Source of the DNA: Desulfobacterales bacterium
GTDB lineage: Bacteria; Desulfobacterota; Desulfobacteria; Desulfobacterales; UBA2156
Direction of reading: 5' to 3'
NCBI GenBank assembly: GCA_027025555.1
Contig: JALVQN010000131.1
Span: forward strand, 1-33,134
DNA: 33,134 nt
The notes beneath the pieces were generated by a model, which was given only the letters and a program-made list of their open reading frames with translations, had not been told where the DNA came from and did not search any database. Below, one piece after another: positions 21,080 through 30,335 of the stretch; the stretch's first letter is position 1; every line of letters starts with the position of its first letter. The position numbers and the translations under genes were made by a program.

Positions 21080-21814
21080 TCACGCCATCTTCCGGATGCG
21101 CACGTCGATGTCTCCCGCATCTTTCAACAGCGTCACCAGGCGCATGGGATCGGTTTGATCGAAGTGATACGGATATAAGATCTTCGGCCTGAAGGCTTTG
21201 GCCGCATCGGCCACCATTTCCGGGGTCATGGTGTAGGGAAGGTTCATGGGCAAAAAGGCCACGTGGATGTCTTTGAGCGCTTTCATCTCAGGTGTATTCT
21301 CAGTGTCTCCCGCCACATAGACGCGCGAGTCCCCGAAGGTCATCACGTAGCCGTTGCCGTTTCCCTTGGGATGGTAGAGCCTTCCCTTTTCGTTTTTATG
21401 AATCAGATTGTAGGCCGGAACCGCCTCGATCAAAATCCCCAACAGTGTTTTGGTGTCCCCGTTTTCCATGCAGATGCCCGCTTTGAGACGTCCGGCGCAT
21501 TCTCGGGCAAAGACGGGCACGGTGTTTTCCCCGGAAACTGCCGCCATGGCCTCCGGGTCGAGATGGTCGGCGTGCGCGTGGGTGATCAGGAGCAAATCCG
21601 CCTTGGGAAGGGTCGTATAATCGGCCAGCTTGCTGTAAGGGTCCACGTGGATGACCTTGCCTTGAAAGGTGAACATGAGCGTTCCGTGGCCGATGAAGGT
21701 CATCTCCAGGGCTCCGGCGGACGTGGGGATCCGGTCCGTTTCAAAGGCGGATCCGCGGCTTTTCGGGCGGTCCAACGTCAAAGAAAGCAGGGTGAAAAGC
21801 GCCGAGAGGGGCAT
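21080..21814 (-). CDS. UlaG-like metallo-beta-lactamase-fold hydrolase
   Basis: A 244-residue MBL-fold protein of the UlaG/RomA-like group (beta-lactamase superfamily domain 2). Seen are MTFIGHGTLMFTFQGKVIHVDPY, the metal motif ITHAHADHLDPE (about 77-88), VPAYNL, YVMTFGDSRVYVAGDTENTPEM (Asp ligand) and KILYPYHFDQT (final His). The first 20 residues are mildly hydrophobic (MPLSALFTLLSLTL) and could be a weak signal or anchor. The ATG at 21814 has AGGAGG eight bases upstream, better than the track start at 21841. It is probably a phosphodiesterase or lactonase; the substrate is unknown. Transcribed divergently from the ABC-F gene. Confidence 0.85.
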   Translation of the reverse strand: MPLSALFTLLSLTLDRPKSRGSAFETDRIPTSAGALEMTFIGHGTLMFTFQGKVIHVDPYSKLADYTTLPKADLLLITHAHADHLDPEAMAAVSGENTVPVFARECAGRLKAGICMENGDTKTLLGILIEAVPAYNLIHKNEKGRLYHPKGNGNGYVMTFGDSRVYVAGDTENTPEMKALKDIHVAFLPMNLPYTMTPEMVADAAKAFRPKILYPYHFDQTDPMRLVTLLKDAGDIDVRIRKMA

Positions 21815-22018
21815 GGGGGAATCCTCCTGGATTGTTTTCAAATCAGGACCTTTTTCAAAAAGGCCCTTGGAAACGGTTCGATACCTTGTAAAAACGATGA
21901 AGAATTAGTATGAAAAACCCATTGTTGGCAAGGGAAAATCGAGGGGATGCCTTAAAAGACACGGAAAACGGGAAGAAAGGGATTTGAAACCGCGTGGAGG
22001 GCGCGACCTTCATGAGCC

Positions 22019-23890
22019 ATGATCGCTGTTGAGAATCTGAGCAAAAGCTACGGGTCCAGATGCCTGTTTGATCGAATCACTTTTAAGATCAATCCCAAAG
22101 AAAGGGTGGGGCTGGTGGGCAGAAACGGACACGGGAAGAGCACCTTGTTCAAGATCCTTTTGGGCCGGGAAGATTACGATGATGGCGCCCTTTTTGTCCC
22201 CAAATACTACCGCATGGGCCATGTCTCCCAACGGCTCGATTTTACGGAAGATTCAGTCCTCAAAGAGGCCATGCGCAGGCTTCCGGCCAACGAAAGGGAT
22301 CACCACTGGAAGGTGGAAAAGGCCCTGGCCGGTCTCGGCTTTTCAAACCGTCAGATGGAGCGTCCGCCGGGACGGCTTTCCGGGGGGTTTCAGGTGCGCC
22401 TGAACCTGGCCAAAACCCTGGTCTCGGAGCCGGATCTGCTCCTTTTGGATGAGCCCACCAATTATTTGGACATCACCGCCATTCGGTGGGTCCGGCGCTT
22501 TTTGGCGGCCTGGCCCCGGGAGCTGATCCTCATCACCCATGACCGCAGCTTCATGGACGCCGTCGTGACCCACACCATGGGAATCCATCGCAAGAAGATC
22601 CGAAAGATCGCCGGCGATACAGGCAAGTATTACGCCCAGGTTGCCCGGGACGAAGAAGTCTATGAAAAAGCGCGGATCAAGGACGCCCGGAGAAGACAGG
22701 AAATGGAGCGGTTCATCGCCCGTTTCCGCGCCAAGGCCCGCCTGGCCGGTCTGGTCCAAAGCCGCATCAAGACCCTTTCCAAAATAGAAAAAAAGGAGAG
22801 GCTGGAAAAGCTCCGCAACCTGGAATTCGCTTTCACCCACCGGCCTTTTAAGGGAAAACAGCTCCTTCGCGTCAATGACCTGACCTTCGGGTATCCCGGG
22901 CAGGGCCCCCTGATTCAGGAGCTGGATTTTTCCCTTCACCCAAAAGATCGGATCGGTGTCATCGGCCCCAATGGGAAGGGGAAGACGACCCTTTTGAAAC
23001 TGTTGGCCGGTGTGTTGACCCCGGACTCCGGTACCATCGCCTACCATTCCGATGCCGCCGTCGGTTTCTATGAGCAGACGAACATCGAACACTTGCGGAA
23101 TTCCCTCACCGTGCTTGAGGAGATCCAGGCCGCCGTTGAAAACGGGGGGCTTCAGAAGGCCCGGGATATCTGCGGTGCCATGCTTTTTGAAGGCGATGAT
23201 GCCCTCAAGAAGGTGGGTGTATTGTCCGGCGGTGAAAAGGCGCGCGTGCTCCTTGGGAAGATCCTCGCGGCGCCGGCGAACCTTCTCCTTCTGGACGAAC
23301 CCACCAACCACCTGGACATGGAATCCGCCGACGCCCTGTTGGAGGCCATGGACGCCTTTGAAGGCGCGGTGATCCTCGTGACCCACAATGAGATGTTTCT
23401 CCACGCCCTGGCCAATCGTCTCGTGGTCTTTCTCGAGGATCGCATTGTCTTTTATGAAGGCACCTATCAGGAATTCCTGGAGGCCGGAGGCTGGGACGAG
23501 GAAGGCGCGGCGCCGCCTGCACGCTCCGGTTCCGGCGCCGGTTCGGGGGAGGGCGTGCATCCGGGAAAAAGGAATAAAAAGAGTCTCCGGAAGATGCGCT
23601 CCAAGATCATCGCCGAGCGTTCCAGGCATCTCAAGCCCCTGGTGCAGAGAATCGACGAGACGGAAGCCTCCATCGAGAATCTTGAACGGCGGCTGAAAGA
23701 GACCCAGGCGGCCCTGATCGCAGCCTCTCAGGAACAAAGAAGCCGTCGTATCGCCGAGCTCTCCACGGCGTCCAAAGGCTTCCAGCAGGAGATCGAGCGA
23801 CAGTTTCACGTCCTGGAGAGGTTGTATTTGCAAAAGGAGACCCTGGAGGCCGAATATGGAGAAAAACTGGAATCCCTCGGACATGCGTGA
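22019..23890 (+). CDS. ABC-F family ATPase (Uup/YheS-like)
   Basis: A 623-residue soluble ATPase with two ABC cassettes and no membrane domain. Cassette 1 has Walker A GRNGHGKST (34-42), signature LSGGFQVRLNLAKTL and Walker B LLLLDEPTNYLD. The interdomain linker (about 210-270, rich in Arg, Lys and Glu) matches the P-site extension that reaches the peptidyl-tRNA in ABC-F proteins. Cassette 2 has GPNGKGKTT, LSGGEKARVLLGKIL and LLLLDEPTNHLD. A Gly/Ser-rich hinge (about 500-520) leads to a C-terminal coiled coil (about 540-620) like that of Uup. A role on the ribosome or in DNA-linked processes is likely; an antibiotic-resistance role is not indicated. The ribosome site is weak. It lies 15 bases before the binding-protein gene. 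Confidence 0.92.
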   Translation: MIAVENLSKSYGSRCLFDRITFKINPKERVGLVGRNGHGKSTLFKILLGREDYDDGALFVPKYYRMGHVSQRLDFTEDSVLKEAMRRLPANERDHHWKVEKALAGLGFSNRQMERPPGRLSGGFQVRLNLAKTLVSEPDLLLLDEPTNYLDITAIRWVRRFLAAWPRELILITHDRSFMDAVVTHTMGIHRKKIRKIAGDTGKYYAQVARDEEVYEKARIKDARRRQEMERFIARFRAKARLAGLVQSRIKTLSKIEKKERLEKLRNLEFAFTHRPFKGKQLLRVNDLTFGYPGQGPLIQELDFSLHPKDRIGVIGPNGKGKTTLLKLLAGVLTPDSGTIAYHSDAAVGFYEQTNIEHLRNSLTVLEEIQAAVENGGLQKARDICGAMLFEGDDALKKVGVLSGGEKARVLLGKILAAPANLLLLDEPTNHLDMESADALLEAMDAFEGAVILVTHNEMFLHALANRLVVFLEDRIVFYEGTYQEFLEAGGWDEEGAAPPARSGSGAGSGEGVHPGKRNKKSLRKMRSKIIAERSRHLKPLVQRIDETEASIENLERRLKETQAALIAASQEQRSRRIAELSTASKGFQQEIERQFHVLERLYLQKETLEAEYGEKLESLGHA

Positions 23891-23905
23891 AAGGGGGGGG
23901 AGCCC

Positions 23906-25543
23906 ATGAAGAGAAGGCCCCTGTTCGGCTGTCTTGTCGGCATCTGCCTGGGAATTTCTTTTGCGGTTCCACAACCGTCGGCCCGGGAAGGGCCGGGTCC
24001 GTCCGAGGAGCGGCCCGTCTTGCGTTACGGGGCCCATGTAAGCCGTATCGGGACCCTGGATCCGCACCGGGCGTCGGCTTCATCCGATCGCGCCATCGCC
24101 GACATGCTCTTCAACGGGCTCCTCAGGTACCGTCCCGGCCAGGCGCCTGCCATCGAACCGGACCTGGCGTTGAAGATGCCCGACATGCAGATTCTCAACG
24201 GAAGGCAGGTCTGGACCTTTAAGCTGAAAAAAGGCGTGATGTTCCATCCCGGACCCGGGATTGCCCCTTATCCGCTCACCGCCGATGATGTGGTCTTTTC
24301 TTTCAAGAAAGCCGCGGATCCGGCTTTTTCCGCCTATGCCGGCGAGTATGCCGGAATGACCTTTGAAAAGGTGGACCGGGATACCGTGCGCATCGTCCTG
24401 GAAAAGCCCCTGTCTTCCATCCTCTTTCTGCCCAAGGTGGCCGACTATGCCGGCGGATTCATCATCAGCAAGCGGGCCGTTGAAGCCCGGGGATACGCCT
24501 GCTTCAAGAACCGTCCCGTGGGGACGGGGCCGTTCATGTTTCAGCGCCACATCCCCGGTAAAAAAGTCCTCCTCAGGGCCAACGACGCCTATTTCCGGGG
24601 ACGGCCGCGGTTGGCCGGCGTCGAGATCCGCCTGATCCCCCGCATTGAAAAACGGGAGGCGGCCCTGAAGGCCGGGAGGCTCGATGTGATGACGGGCTCG
24701 GGGAACCCCGCTTGGCTCAAGCGGATGCGGAAGGACCCGGAAGTGGTCGTGGACCTGCACGGCGTGGGGGAGGTCATGACGGTCCATCTCAATACATCCA
24801 AAAAACCCCTCGATGACATCCGGGTGCGAAAAGCCATTCTTTACGCCATCGATCGGGAGGAATTCATCCAAAAGGCCAGCCCCCTCATGGTGAAGAAGGT
24901 CTTTTCGCCGGTACCGGCGCAAGCCATGCCCGGGGGCATCCGGGAAGCAGAAGCCAAGAAGCTGGGACTCGATTACCCCGTCGACATTGCCAGGGCCAAG
25001 CGCCTGCTTGCCGAAGCCGGGCTTCCCCGAGGCTTTTCCCTCAAGGCCATCGCTTCAGAAAAACGGATCTACCGCTTTGTCTATGATTTGCTGTCCAAAC
25101 AGCTGGCGAGAATCGGTGTGCGGTGCCGGGTGGAAACGGTTCCCCATGCCCAGATGCACCGGCGGATCCGGGCCGATGAAGCGGACATCGTCATTTACGA
25201 CGCCTGGCGCCCCAATGCCGACGTGTACCTGACGCGCTTCTTTCATTCCGATTCCATTGTGGTCTCAGGACGGACGCCGGATACCAACTTCTCCCATTAC
25301 ACCCGGGCCGACGCCCTCATCGAAGCCGCCCGGGCCGAGATCGATCCGCAAAGACAGGTCCGGCTTTGGGTCCATGCCCAGATTCAGATATTAAGTGATG
25401 CCGCGGCCTATCCCTTGTTTTACGGCATCCAGTGTCAGCTGCGGCGCCCCGAGGTGGATTATGGACACCCCATAAGGGCGAGCATGGCGCTGTATCCCCA
25501 GTTCACGGAAAGGACGCGCATCCGAAGGGATGGGGTCCCATGA
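23906..25543 (+). CDS. Oligopeptide/dipeptide-type substrate-binding protein (SBP family 5)
   Basis: A 545-residue periplasmic solute-binding protein. A signal peptide (KRRPLFGCLVGICLGISFAVPQPSA) is followed by the family 5 pattern: IGTLDPHRASASSDRAIADMLF, VWTFKLKKGVMFHPG, LTADDVVFSFKKAADP, RPVGTGPFMFQ, DDIRVRKAILYAIDREEFI and AKRLLAEAGLPRGFSLKAI. Ligands of this family include peptides, nickel chelates and sugars; the ligand here is unknown. No permease or ATPase subunits are nearby. Instead, the stop overlaps the start of a hybrid histidine kinase (ATGA), so the pair is translated together and the protein may act as the kinase's ligand sensor. Confidence 0.92.
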   Translation: MKRRPLFGCLVGICLGISFAVPQPSAREGPGPSEERPVLRYGAHVSRIGTLDPHRASASSDRAIADMLFNGLLRYRPGQAPAIEPDLALKMPDMQILNGRQVWTFKLKKGVMFHPGPGIAPYPLTADDVVFSFKKAADPAFSAYAGEYAGMTFEKVDRDTVRIVLEKPLSSILFLPKVADYAGGFIISKRAVEARGYACFKNRPVGTGPFMFQRHIPGKKVLLRANDAYFRGRPRLAGVEIRLIPRIEKREAALKAGRLDVMTGSGNPAWLKRMRKDPEVVVDLHGVGEVMTVHLNTSKKPLDDIRVRKAILYAIDREEFIQKASPLMVKKVFSPVPAQAMPGGIREAEAKKLGLDYPVDIARAKRLLAEAGLPRGFSLKAIASEKRIYRFVYDLLSKQLARIGVRCRVETVPHAQMHRRIRADEADIVIYDAWRPNADVYLTRFFHSDSIVVSGRTPDTNFSHYTRADALIEAARAEIDPQRQVRLWVHAQIQILSDAAAYPLFYGIQCQLRRPEVDYGHPIRASMALYPQFTERTRIRRDGVP

Positions 25544-28500
25544 GTGTATACCTGAAGATCCTGTTTTCCATCCTTCCCGTTTTACTCTTTTCCCTGGTGG
25601 GGGCCCTCGGAACCACCTACTATTTCTGCCGGGGGGCCCTTCGGGACCTGGCGGTCCACTGGCTCGAGATCCGTCTCGAGGAGGCGTATCAGCAGGCCGT
25701 GATTCAAGAAAAGATGCTCGAGCAGTTCAACCTGGAAGAAATTGTGGCCAGTGCCCGGAAAGCCCAGATGGATGCCGGGAAGATGATCGCCTCGGTGAAG
25801 GTGGGGGGAAACGGCTATGCCTTTGCCGTCAACCGAAGGGGTATGATCGCAGCACATCCGGATCCCGCCAAGATCCAAAAGCCCATGGCGGATTCCCGTT
25901 GGTTCGAAGCCCTTCACGGCGCCGAGCGGGGACGTGTCACCTTTGTCGAGAAAGGGCGCCGGTATTTTGCCGTCTTTAAACACTTTTCACCCTGGAACTG
26001 GTATATCCTGGTGGCCACGCCCGAAAAGGAACTGCTCGGTGCGCTGACCCGAACCCATCCCTATGTGGTGACCTTCGTCTTTTCCGGCGGAATCGGAGTG
26101 GCCATGGTACTCATCTTGATCTGCCGCCGGCTCACCGCCCCCTTGCTGGAAATTACAAGGGCCGCCGAACGCATCGGTGAGGGGGATTTGGAGGTGCGCA
26201 TCGCCGTCAAGAGGAAGGACGAACTGGGGAAACTGGTGGCAGTGTTTAATCAAATGGCCGACCGGCTATCGGAGAGCATGGCCGCCCTGAAACGGAGCGA
26301 AAAGCATTTCCGGCGCCTCATCGAAAACGCCTCGGATATCATCCTTCTTTTGGACAAAAAGGGGATCATGATTTATGCGACGCCTTCCCTGGAACGTGTC
26401 ATGGGGTATCCACCGGAGCAACTCATCGGCCGGTCCATTTTTGACTATGTGCATCCCGAGGACCTTGATGCGGTACGCGGGCGGTTTGCTGCCTTGGTAC
26501 AACGGCCGGGGATCACAATGGGAGGGGCATACCGTTTTCGACGAAGGGACGGTTCCTGGCGTTACATGGAAGGGGTGTCCAACAACATGCTGGAAGACCC
26601 GGCCGTATCCGGCATCATCGTGAATGCCCGGGATGTCACGGAAAAAAAGCATATGGAGGCCCTCCGGGAGGCCAAGCGGGCCGCAGAGTCGGCCAGTCGC
26701 GCCAAAAGCGAATTTTTAGCCAACATGAGCCATGAAATCCGGACCCCCCTGAATGCCGTGGTGGGGCTGATCAACTTGATGCAAAAGACGGATCTCACCC
26801 CCAAGCAGCGGGATTACCTCGCCACCATGCATCGGTCTGCAGGCGTGCTTTTGGCAATCATCAACGATGTCCTGGATTACGCCAAAATCGAAGCAGGCGA
26901 AATGATCCTGGAAGAGAAGGTCTTCGAACCGGGAGCTGTGGTGGACCATGTGGTGGGCCTCTTTTCAGAGCAGGTTTCGGAAAAAGGCCTGGAACTGATG
27001 ACCTTTATTTCCCCCCAGGTGCCTGAAGCCGTCAGGGGCGATCCCACCAGGCTGGAACAGGTGCTGATGAACCTTGTGAGCAACGCCGTCAAATTCACCG
27101 CAGCCGGGGAGATCGTCATCCGGGTTTTGCTGGAAAGCCGCGATTCAGATGCCGTCCGCCTCCGATTCTCCGTGAAAGATACCGGAATCGGGATTGCCGA
27201 AGAAAAGCGTTCCCAACTGTTCTATCCGTTTACCCAGGGCGATGCGTCTTTTACCAGGAAATACGGGGGGACCGGCCTTGGTTTGACCATTTCCAAGCGC
27301 ATCGTCACCGCCATGAACGGGGATATACGGGTGGAAAGCCGGGAAGGCGTCGGCTCAGACTTTATCTTTACGGTAAATTTGAAACCCGTCCCCGGAACGG
27401 GTTTGTGGTTCACCGAGCGACGCGGACCCTGGACCGGAAAACGGGCCCTGGTCCTCCATCCCAATGCCACATTCCAGGAGATGATGCGTCATTTGATGCG
27501 TTCCTTTCAGATCGATACGGTTTCGGTTGCAAGTCTTCGGGAAGCCGTGGGGCTTTTCGATGCCCCGGGCGGCCGGGCCGACGCCGTGGACATGGCCTTT
27601 GTCAACGCCACATTGGCCGATGCCCCGGGGATCGAGGCGGCAAAAAAGATCAGGGCACAGGGCGTGGATTGTGAAATCAAAACAATTTTGATGGTCCCAT
27701 ACGGCTCTCAACACGGAATAGAATCCAAAGCAGCCGGTGCCGTGGATGCGCACCTGGAAAAGCCGGTCCGCATGGGCGCATTTCAGGAAGTGTTGAAGCA
27801 TCTCTTCCGGCGCCCCCAAGGGGCTCCGGAGATCCCGGAACCCGGGAAGATGCAGGGGGTGCACCCCCTGGGGAGGCTCCGCCTTCTGCTGGTGGAAGAC
27901 AACCCCATCAACCAGGAGGTCCAGCGCGAGATCCTATTAATGTCGGGGATGGCGGTGGATGTGGTCCAAAACGGGAAACAGGCCGTATCCGCTGTCCGGA
28001 AGTCAGCATACGACCTGGTCCTGATGGACATCCAGATGCCCGTCATGGACGGGATCGAAGCCACACGGGTCATCCGAACGGATGCAAAATTCCGGGATCT
28101 CCCCATTGTGGCCATGACGGCCCATGTCTTTTCAGGGGAACGCAAACGGTGCATGGCCGCGGGCATGAATGATTACCTGGCAAAGCCCGTGGATCCGGAG
28201 CTCTTGTTGAAGGTGATCGCCAAGTGGACCAAGAGGTCCCGGGCCGATGTCACCCGTGGCGTTTCCAACCGGGATGTCCGGCATCCGGAAACCCCTTCCC
28301 CGGTGGTGGATCTGTCCGAGGCCCTTTCAAGGATCAGTGGCAGGCGGGTCCTCCTGGATAAGATGATGCACATGTTTGCCGATTCCTACAAAAACGCCGC
28401 GGAAAGGATCCGGCAAATGGTTGCCGCAAGGCATCGACAGGAGGCCGCCGAGTTTTGCCATTCCATGAAAGGTGCGGCCGGGAGCATCTCCGCCAAAAGG

Positions 28501-28665
28501 GTCTATGATGCGGCCGCTGACCTGGAGAAGGCCCTCGCGGAAGGCGGCTTTGGCCCCGTAGCCGAACTTATCGAGCGTTTGGATGCGGAACTCCAGCAGG
28601 CCATCCGGTTCATCCAAGACCATGAGGCGGCCGGGCATTCATCTGAAAAGAACCGCGCCTTGTGA
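25540..28665 (+). CDS. Hybrid sensor histidine kinase (Cache-HAMP-PAS-HisKA-HATPase-REC-REC-Hpt)
   Basis: A 1041-residue inner-membrane phosphorelay kinase of BarA-like layout. TM1 (about 5-28) and TM2 (about 175-198) bracket a periplasmic Cache-type sensor (GGNGYAFAVNRRGMIAAHPDP; YFAVFKHFSPWNWYILVATP). HAMP (about 200-255) and PAS (about 262-370; YRFRRRDGSWRYMEGV) follow, then HisKA with His398 in MSHEIRTPLN and a HATPase with NLVSNAVKF, DTGIGIAEE and GGTGLGLTIS. REC1 (about 645-755) lacks the usual acidic residues and phospho-Asp (MAFVNATLADAPG). REC2 has Asp830 in LVLMDIQMPVMDG, and Hpt has His974 in CHSMKGAAGSI. The ATG at 25540 overlaps the binding-protein stop; the track start (25432) lies inside that gene. 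No response regulator is adjacent. Confidence 0.95.
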   Translation: MSVYLKILFSILPVLLFSLVGALGTTYYFCRGALRDLAVHWLEIRLEEAYQQAVIQEKMLEQFNLEEIVASARKAQMDAGKMIASVKVGGNGYAFAVNRRGMIAAHPDPAKIQKPMADSRWFEALHGAERGRVTFVEKGRRYFAVFKHFSPWNWYILVATPEKELLGALTRTHPYVVTFVFSGGIGVAMVLILICRRLTAPLLEITRAAERIGEGDLEVRIAVKRKDELGKLVAVFNQMADRLSESMAALKRSEKHFRRLIENASDIILLLDKKGIMIYATPSLERVMGYPPEQLIGRSIFDYVHPEDLDAVRGRFAALVQRPGITMGGAYRFRRRDGSWRYMEGVSNNMLEDPAVSGIIVNARDVTEKKHMEALREAKRAAESASRAKSEFLANMSHEIRTPLNAVVGLINLMQKTDLTPKQRDYLATMHRSAGVLLAIINDVLDYAKIEAGEMILEEKVFEPGAVVDHVVGLFSEQVSEKGLELMTFISPQVPEAVRGDPTRLEQVLMNLVSNAVKFTAAGEIVIRVLLESRDSDAVRLRFSVKDTGIGIAEEKRSQLFYPFTQGDASFTRKYGGTGLGLTISKRIVTAMNGDIRVESREGVGSDFIFTVNLKPVPGTGLWFTERRGPWTGKRALVLHPNATFQEMMRHLMRSFQIDTVSVASLREAVGLFDAPGGRADAVDMAFVNATLADAPGIEAAKKIRAQGVDCEIKTILMVPYGSQHGIESKAAGAVDAHLEKPVRMGAFQEVLKHLFRRPQGAPEIPEPGKMQGVHPLGRLRLLLVEDNPINQEVQREILLMSGMAVDVVQNGKQAVSAVRKSAYDLVLMDIQMPVMDGIEATRVIRTDAKFRDLPIVAMTAHVFSGERKRCMAAGMNDYLAKPVDPELLLKVIAKWTKRSRADVTRGVSNRDVRHPETPSPVVDLSEALSRISGRRVLLDKMMHMFADSYKNAAERIRQMVAARHRQEAAEFCHSMKGAAGSISAKRVYDAAADLEKALAEGGFGPVAELIERLDAELQQAIRFIQDHEAAGHSSEKNRAL

Positions 28666-28951
28666 CTTTTATGCGGTTGCCGATCTCTTTGCAGCATATG
28701 AAAAGGAGGCTTCTTCCGGGGTGCCCGCTTTGTCCTTTTTCCGGGGGCTTTATTCAACGGCTTTCAAAGAAACAAGGCAAAAGCCCCTCCATAAGGTCAA
28801 AGGCGCCCAAAAGGGGGGTTTGGGTCAAGTTGACATCCCCCGTAAAGTTCATTATTTTGTATGCCTTAATGCACATGAAAGTTCCAAACTGCCATCTTTC
28901 GGGAAAAACGGTCGAGATTTTCGAATGTATAAAACAAGGGCGTTGACGAAA
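28666..28951 (+). other. Intergenic region between the kinase and the efflux operon
   Basis: No convincing gene. A short inverted repeat (AACCGC/GCGGTT) straddles the kinase stop, without a T-run. The efflux promoter lies at 28830-28858. The track's 94-residue plus ORF (28662) and the extended N-terminus of the 28583 ORF run through this gap but show no family features. Confidence 0.4.
28830..28858 (+). promoter_or_regulatory. Sigma-70-type promoter of the efflux operon
   Basis: TTGACA (28830-28835), a 17-base spacer and TATTTT (28853-28858) form a strong-looking promoter about 95 bases upstream of the TolC-like start. It places the start of the efflux transcript after the kinase gene, so the pump need not be co-transcribed with it. 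No operator palindrome is obvious. Confidence 0.65.
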
Positions 28952-30325
28952 ATGAAAGCAAAGGGGTTTGCCCCGGGAGTGTGGGGGGTCTTATTCGTTT
29001 TATTCGGGGCATTGCACGGGACGGTTGGAAACGCAAAGGATGCCCCCGGGATGCCTTTAACCCTTGAAGAGGCCGTGCAAAAGGCCCTTTCCCGGCACCC
29101 GCAGATCAAGGCCGTCATGTATCAGATCGAGGGTGAAGATGCGGGCCTCAAAGGCGCGCGCGCCCCCCTGTATCCCCAGTTGCACCTGGCAGAGAAATTT
29201 AACCGCACCAACAATCCCATGTGGGCCTTCGGGACCCGGCTCAACCAGGAGCGGATTACCCGGGAGGATTTCGATCCCGACCGGTTGAACGATCCGGACG
29301 CCATCAACAATTTCAATACTTCTTTTTCCGTTTCCTGGCAGCTTTTCACCGGCGGGCGCACACGTGCCGGGATCGAACAGGCCGAGCAAAGGCAACAACT
29401 GGCCTTGGTATTGCTCCAAAAAACCCGCCAGGAGGTCATCGCCCACACCGCCAAGGCGTATATGGGGCTTGTTTTGGCAAGGGAGAACCTGGATGTGATG
29501 GGGCAGGCCCTGGATACCGCACGGTCTCATGTGGCGTTCATAGAATCCCGGTACCGGGGGGGATTCGTGGTCAAGAGCGACCTTCTCCGGGCCCGGGTCC
29601 GCGTGGCCGAGTTGGAGCAAAAGCACCTTAACGCCCAAAGCCAAGTGGCGGTGGCCCAGGCCGCGCTGAACGCGGCCATGGGGAACGCGGACAACCCTTC
29701 GATCCGAACGACCCCGCCGTTTAAGAGATCTTTCGAAAAGGACGCGCCCCTTGAGGTGTGGCTTGAAAAGGCCCTTTCCAGCCATCCGGATCTCGGGCGG
29801 TTGGATCTCATGCGGAAAATTGCCGAAAAGGAAATCCAAAAGGCCAAGGCGGGCCATTGGCCTTCGTTGCATCTGGTGGGGTCCTACGACCTGAACACCG
29901 AAGATTTCGGCGATATGGGAGACAGCTATGCCGTCGGCGCCATGGCCCGATTGGAGCTGTTCGGGGGAGGGCGCACAAAGGCCGGGATCCTCGCGGCAAC
30001 AGCGGCCCTGAAACGGGTCGAGGCACTTAAAAAGGCGATGCGATTGAAAATCGCACTTCAGACACGGCAAGCCTATTATGACGCCCAAAGCGCCCGAAAG
30101 CGGATTGAAGTGGCCCAAAGCGCCCTGGAACAGGCCGAAGAGGGCCTCCGCATCGTTGAAAACCGGTATCGCAACGGGATGCTTACCCTCGTCTCGTTGC
30201 TGGATGCCGAGACGGCCCGCCGGGAAGCCCAGCTCCTTCACTTCAAGGCGCTCCACGATTACAAAGTGGCCCAAATCGATCTCGCGCTTGCCGTGGGGAT
30301 CATCGACAGCGAATGGGTGAAATAG
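28952..30325 (+). CDS. TolC-family outer-membrane efflux protein
   Basis: A 457-residue outer-membrane channel for a tripartite pump. The signal peptide (GVWGVLFVLFGALHGTVGNA) is followed by two outer-membrane efflux (OEP) repeats: LTLEEAVQKALSRHPQIKAV, WQLFTGGRTRAGIEQAEQR and YMGLVLARENLDVM in the first; VWLEKALSSHPDLGRLD, RLELFGGGRTKAGI, RQAYYDAQSARKRIEVA and YRNGMLTLVSLLDAE in the second. Both have the heptad-rich helices of TolC. The track ORF starts 123 codons earlier in non-homologous sequence; the ATG at 28952 sits directly before the signal peptide, with AAGGG about 11 bases upstream. The adaptor gene follows after 10 bases. Confidence 0.92.
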   Translation: MKAKGFAPGVWGVLFVLFGALHGTVGNAKDAPGMPLTLEEAVQKALSRHPQIKAVMYQIEGEDAGLKGARAPLYPQLHLAEKFNRTNNPMWAFGTRLNQERITREDFDPDRLNDPDAINNFNTSFSVSWQLFTGGRTRAGIEQAEQRQQLALVLLQKTRQEVIAHTAKAYMGLVLARENLDVMGQALDTARSHVAFIESRYRGGFVVKSDLLRARVRVAELEQKHLNAQSQVAVAQAALNAAMGNADNPSIRTTPPFKRSFEKDAPLEVWLEKALSSHPDLGRLDLMRKIAEKEIQKAKAGHWPSLHLVGSYDLNTEDFGDMGDSYAVGAMARLELFGGGRTKAGILAATAALKRVEALKKAMRLKIALQTRQAYYDAQSARKRIEVAQSALEQAEEGLRIVENRYRNGMLTLVSLLDAETARREAQLLHFKALHDYKVAQIDLALAVGIIDSEWVK

Positions 30326-30335
30326 GGGGAGACAG

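Noticed and set aside
21849-21868. Palindrome CCTTTTTCAAAAAGG between the MBL and ABC-F genes
   Set aside because: Only a one-base loop, so it cannot fold as a hairpin. A/T palindromes like this arise by chance and no promoter overlaps it clearly.
22343-24067. 574-residue minus-strand ORF
   Set aside because: Antisense to the ABC-F gene; no family features.
28662-28946. 94-residue plus ORF with a CPLC motif
   Set aside because: The promoter for the efflux operon lies within it. There is no homology-like pattern beyond the isolated CxxC, and composition looks random.
28583-28951. N-terminal 123 codons of the 580-residue track ORF upstream of the TolC-like protein
   Set aside because: The stretch overlaps the kinase end and the efflux promoter, and it precedes a clear signal peptide at 28952. 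It is upstream read-through.
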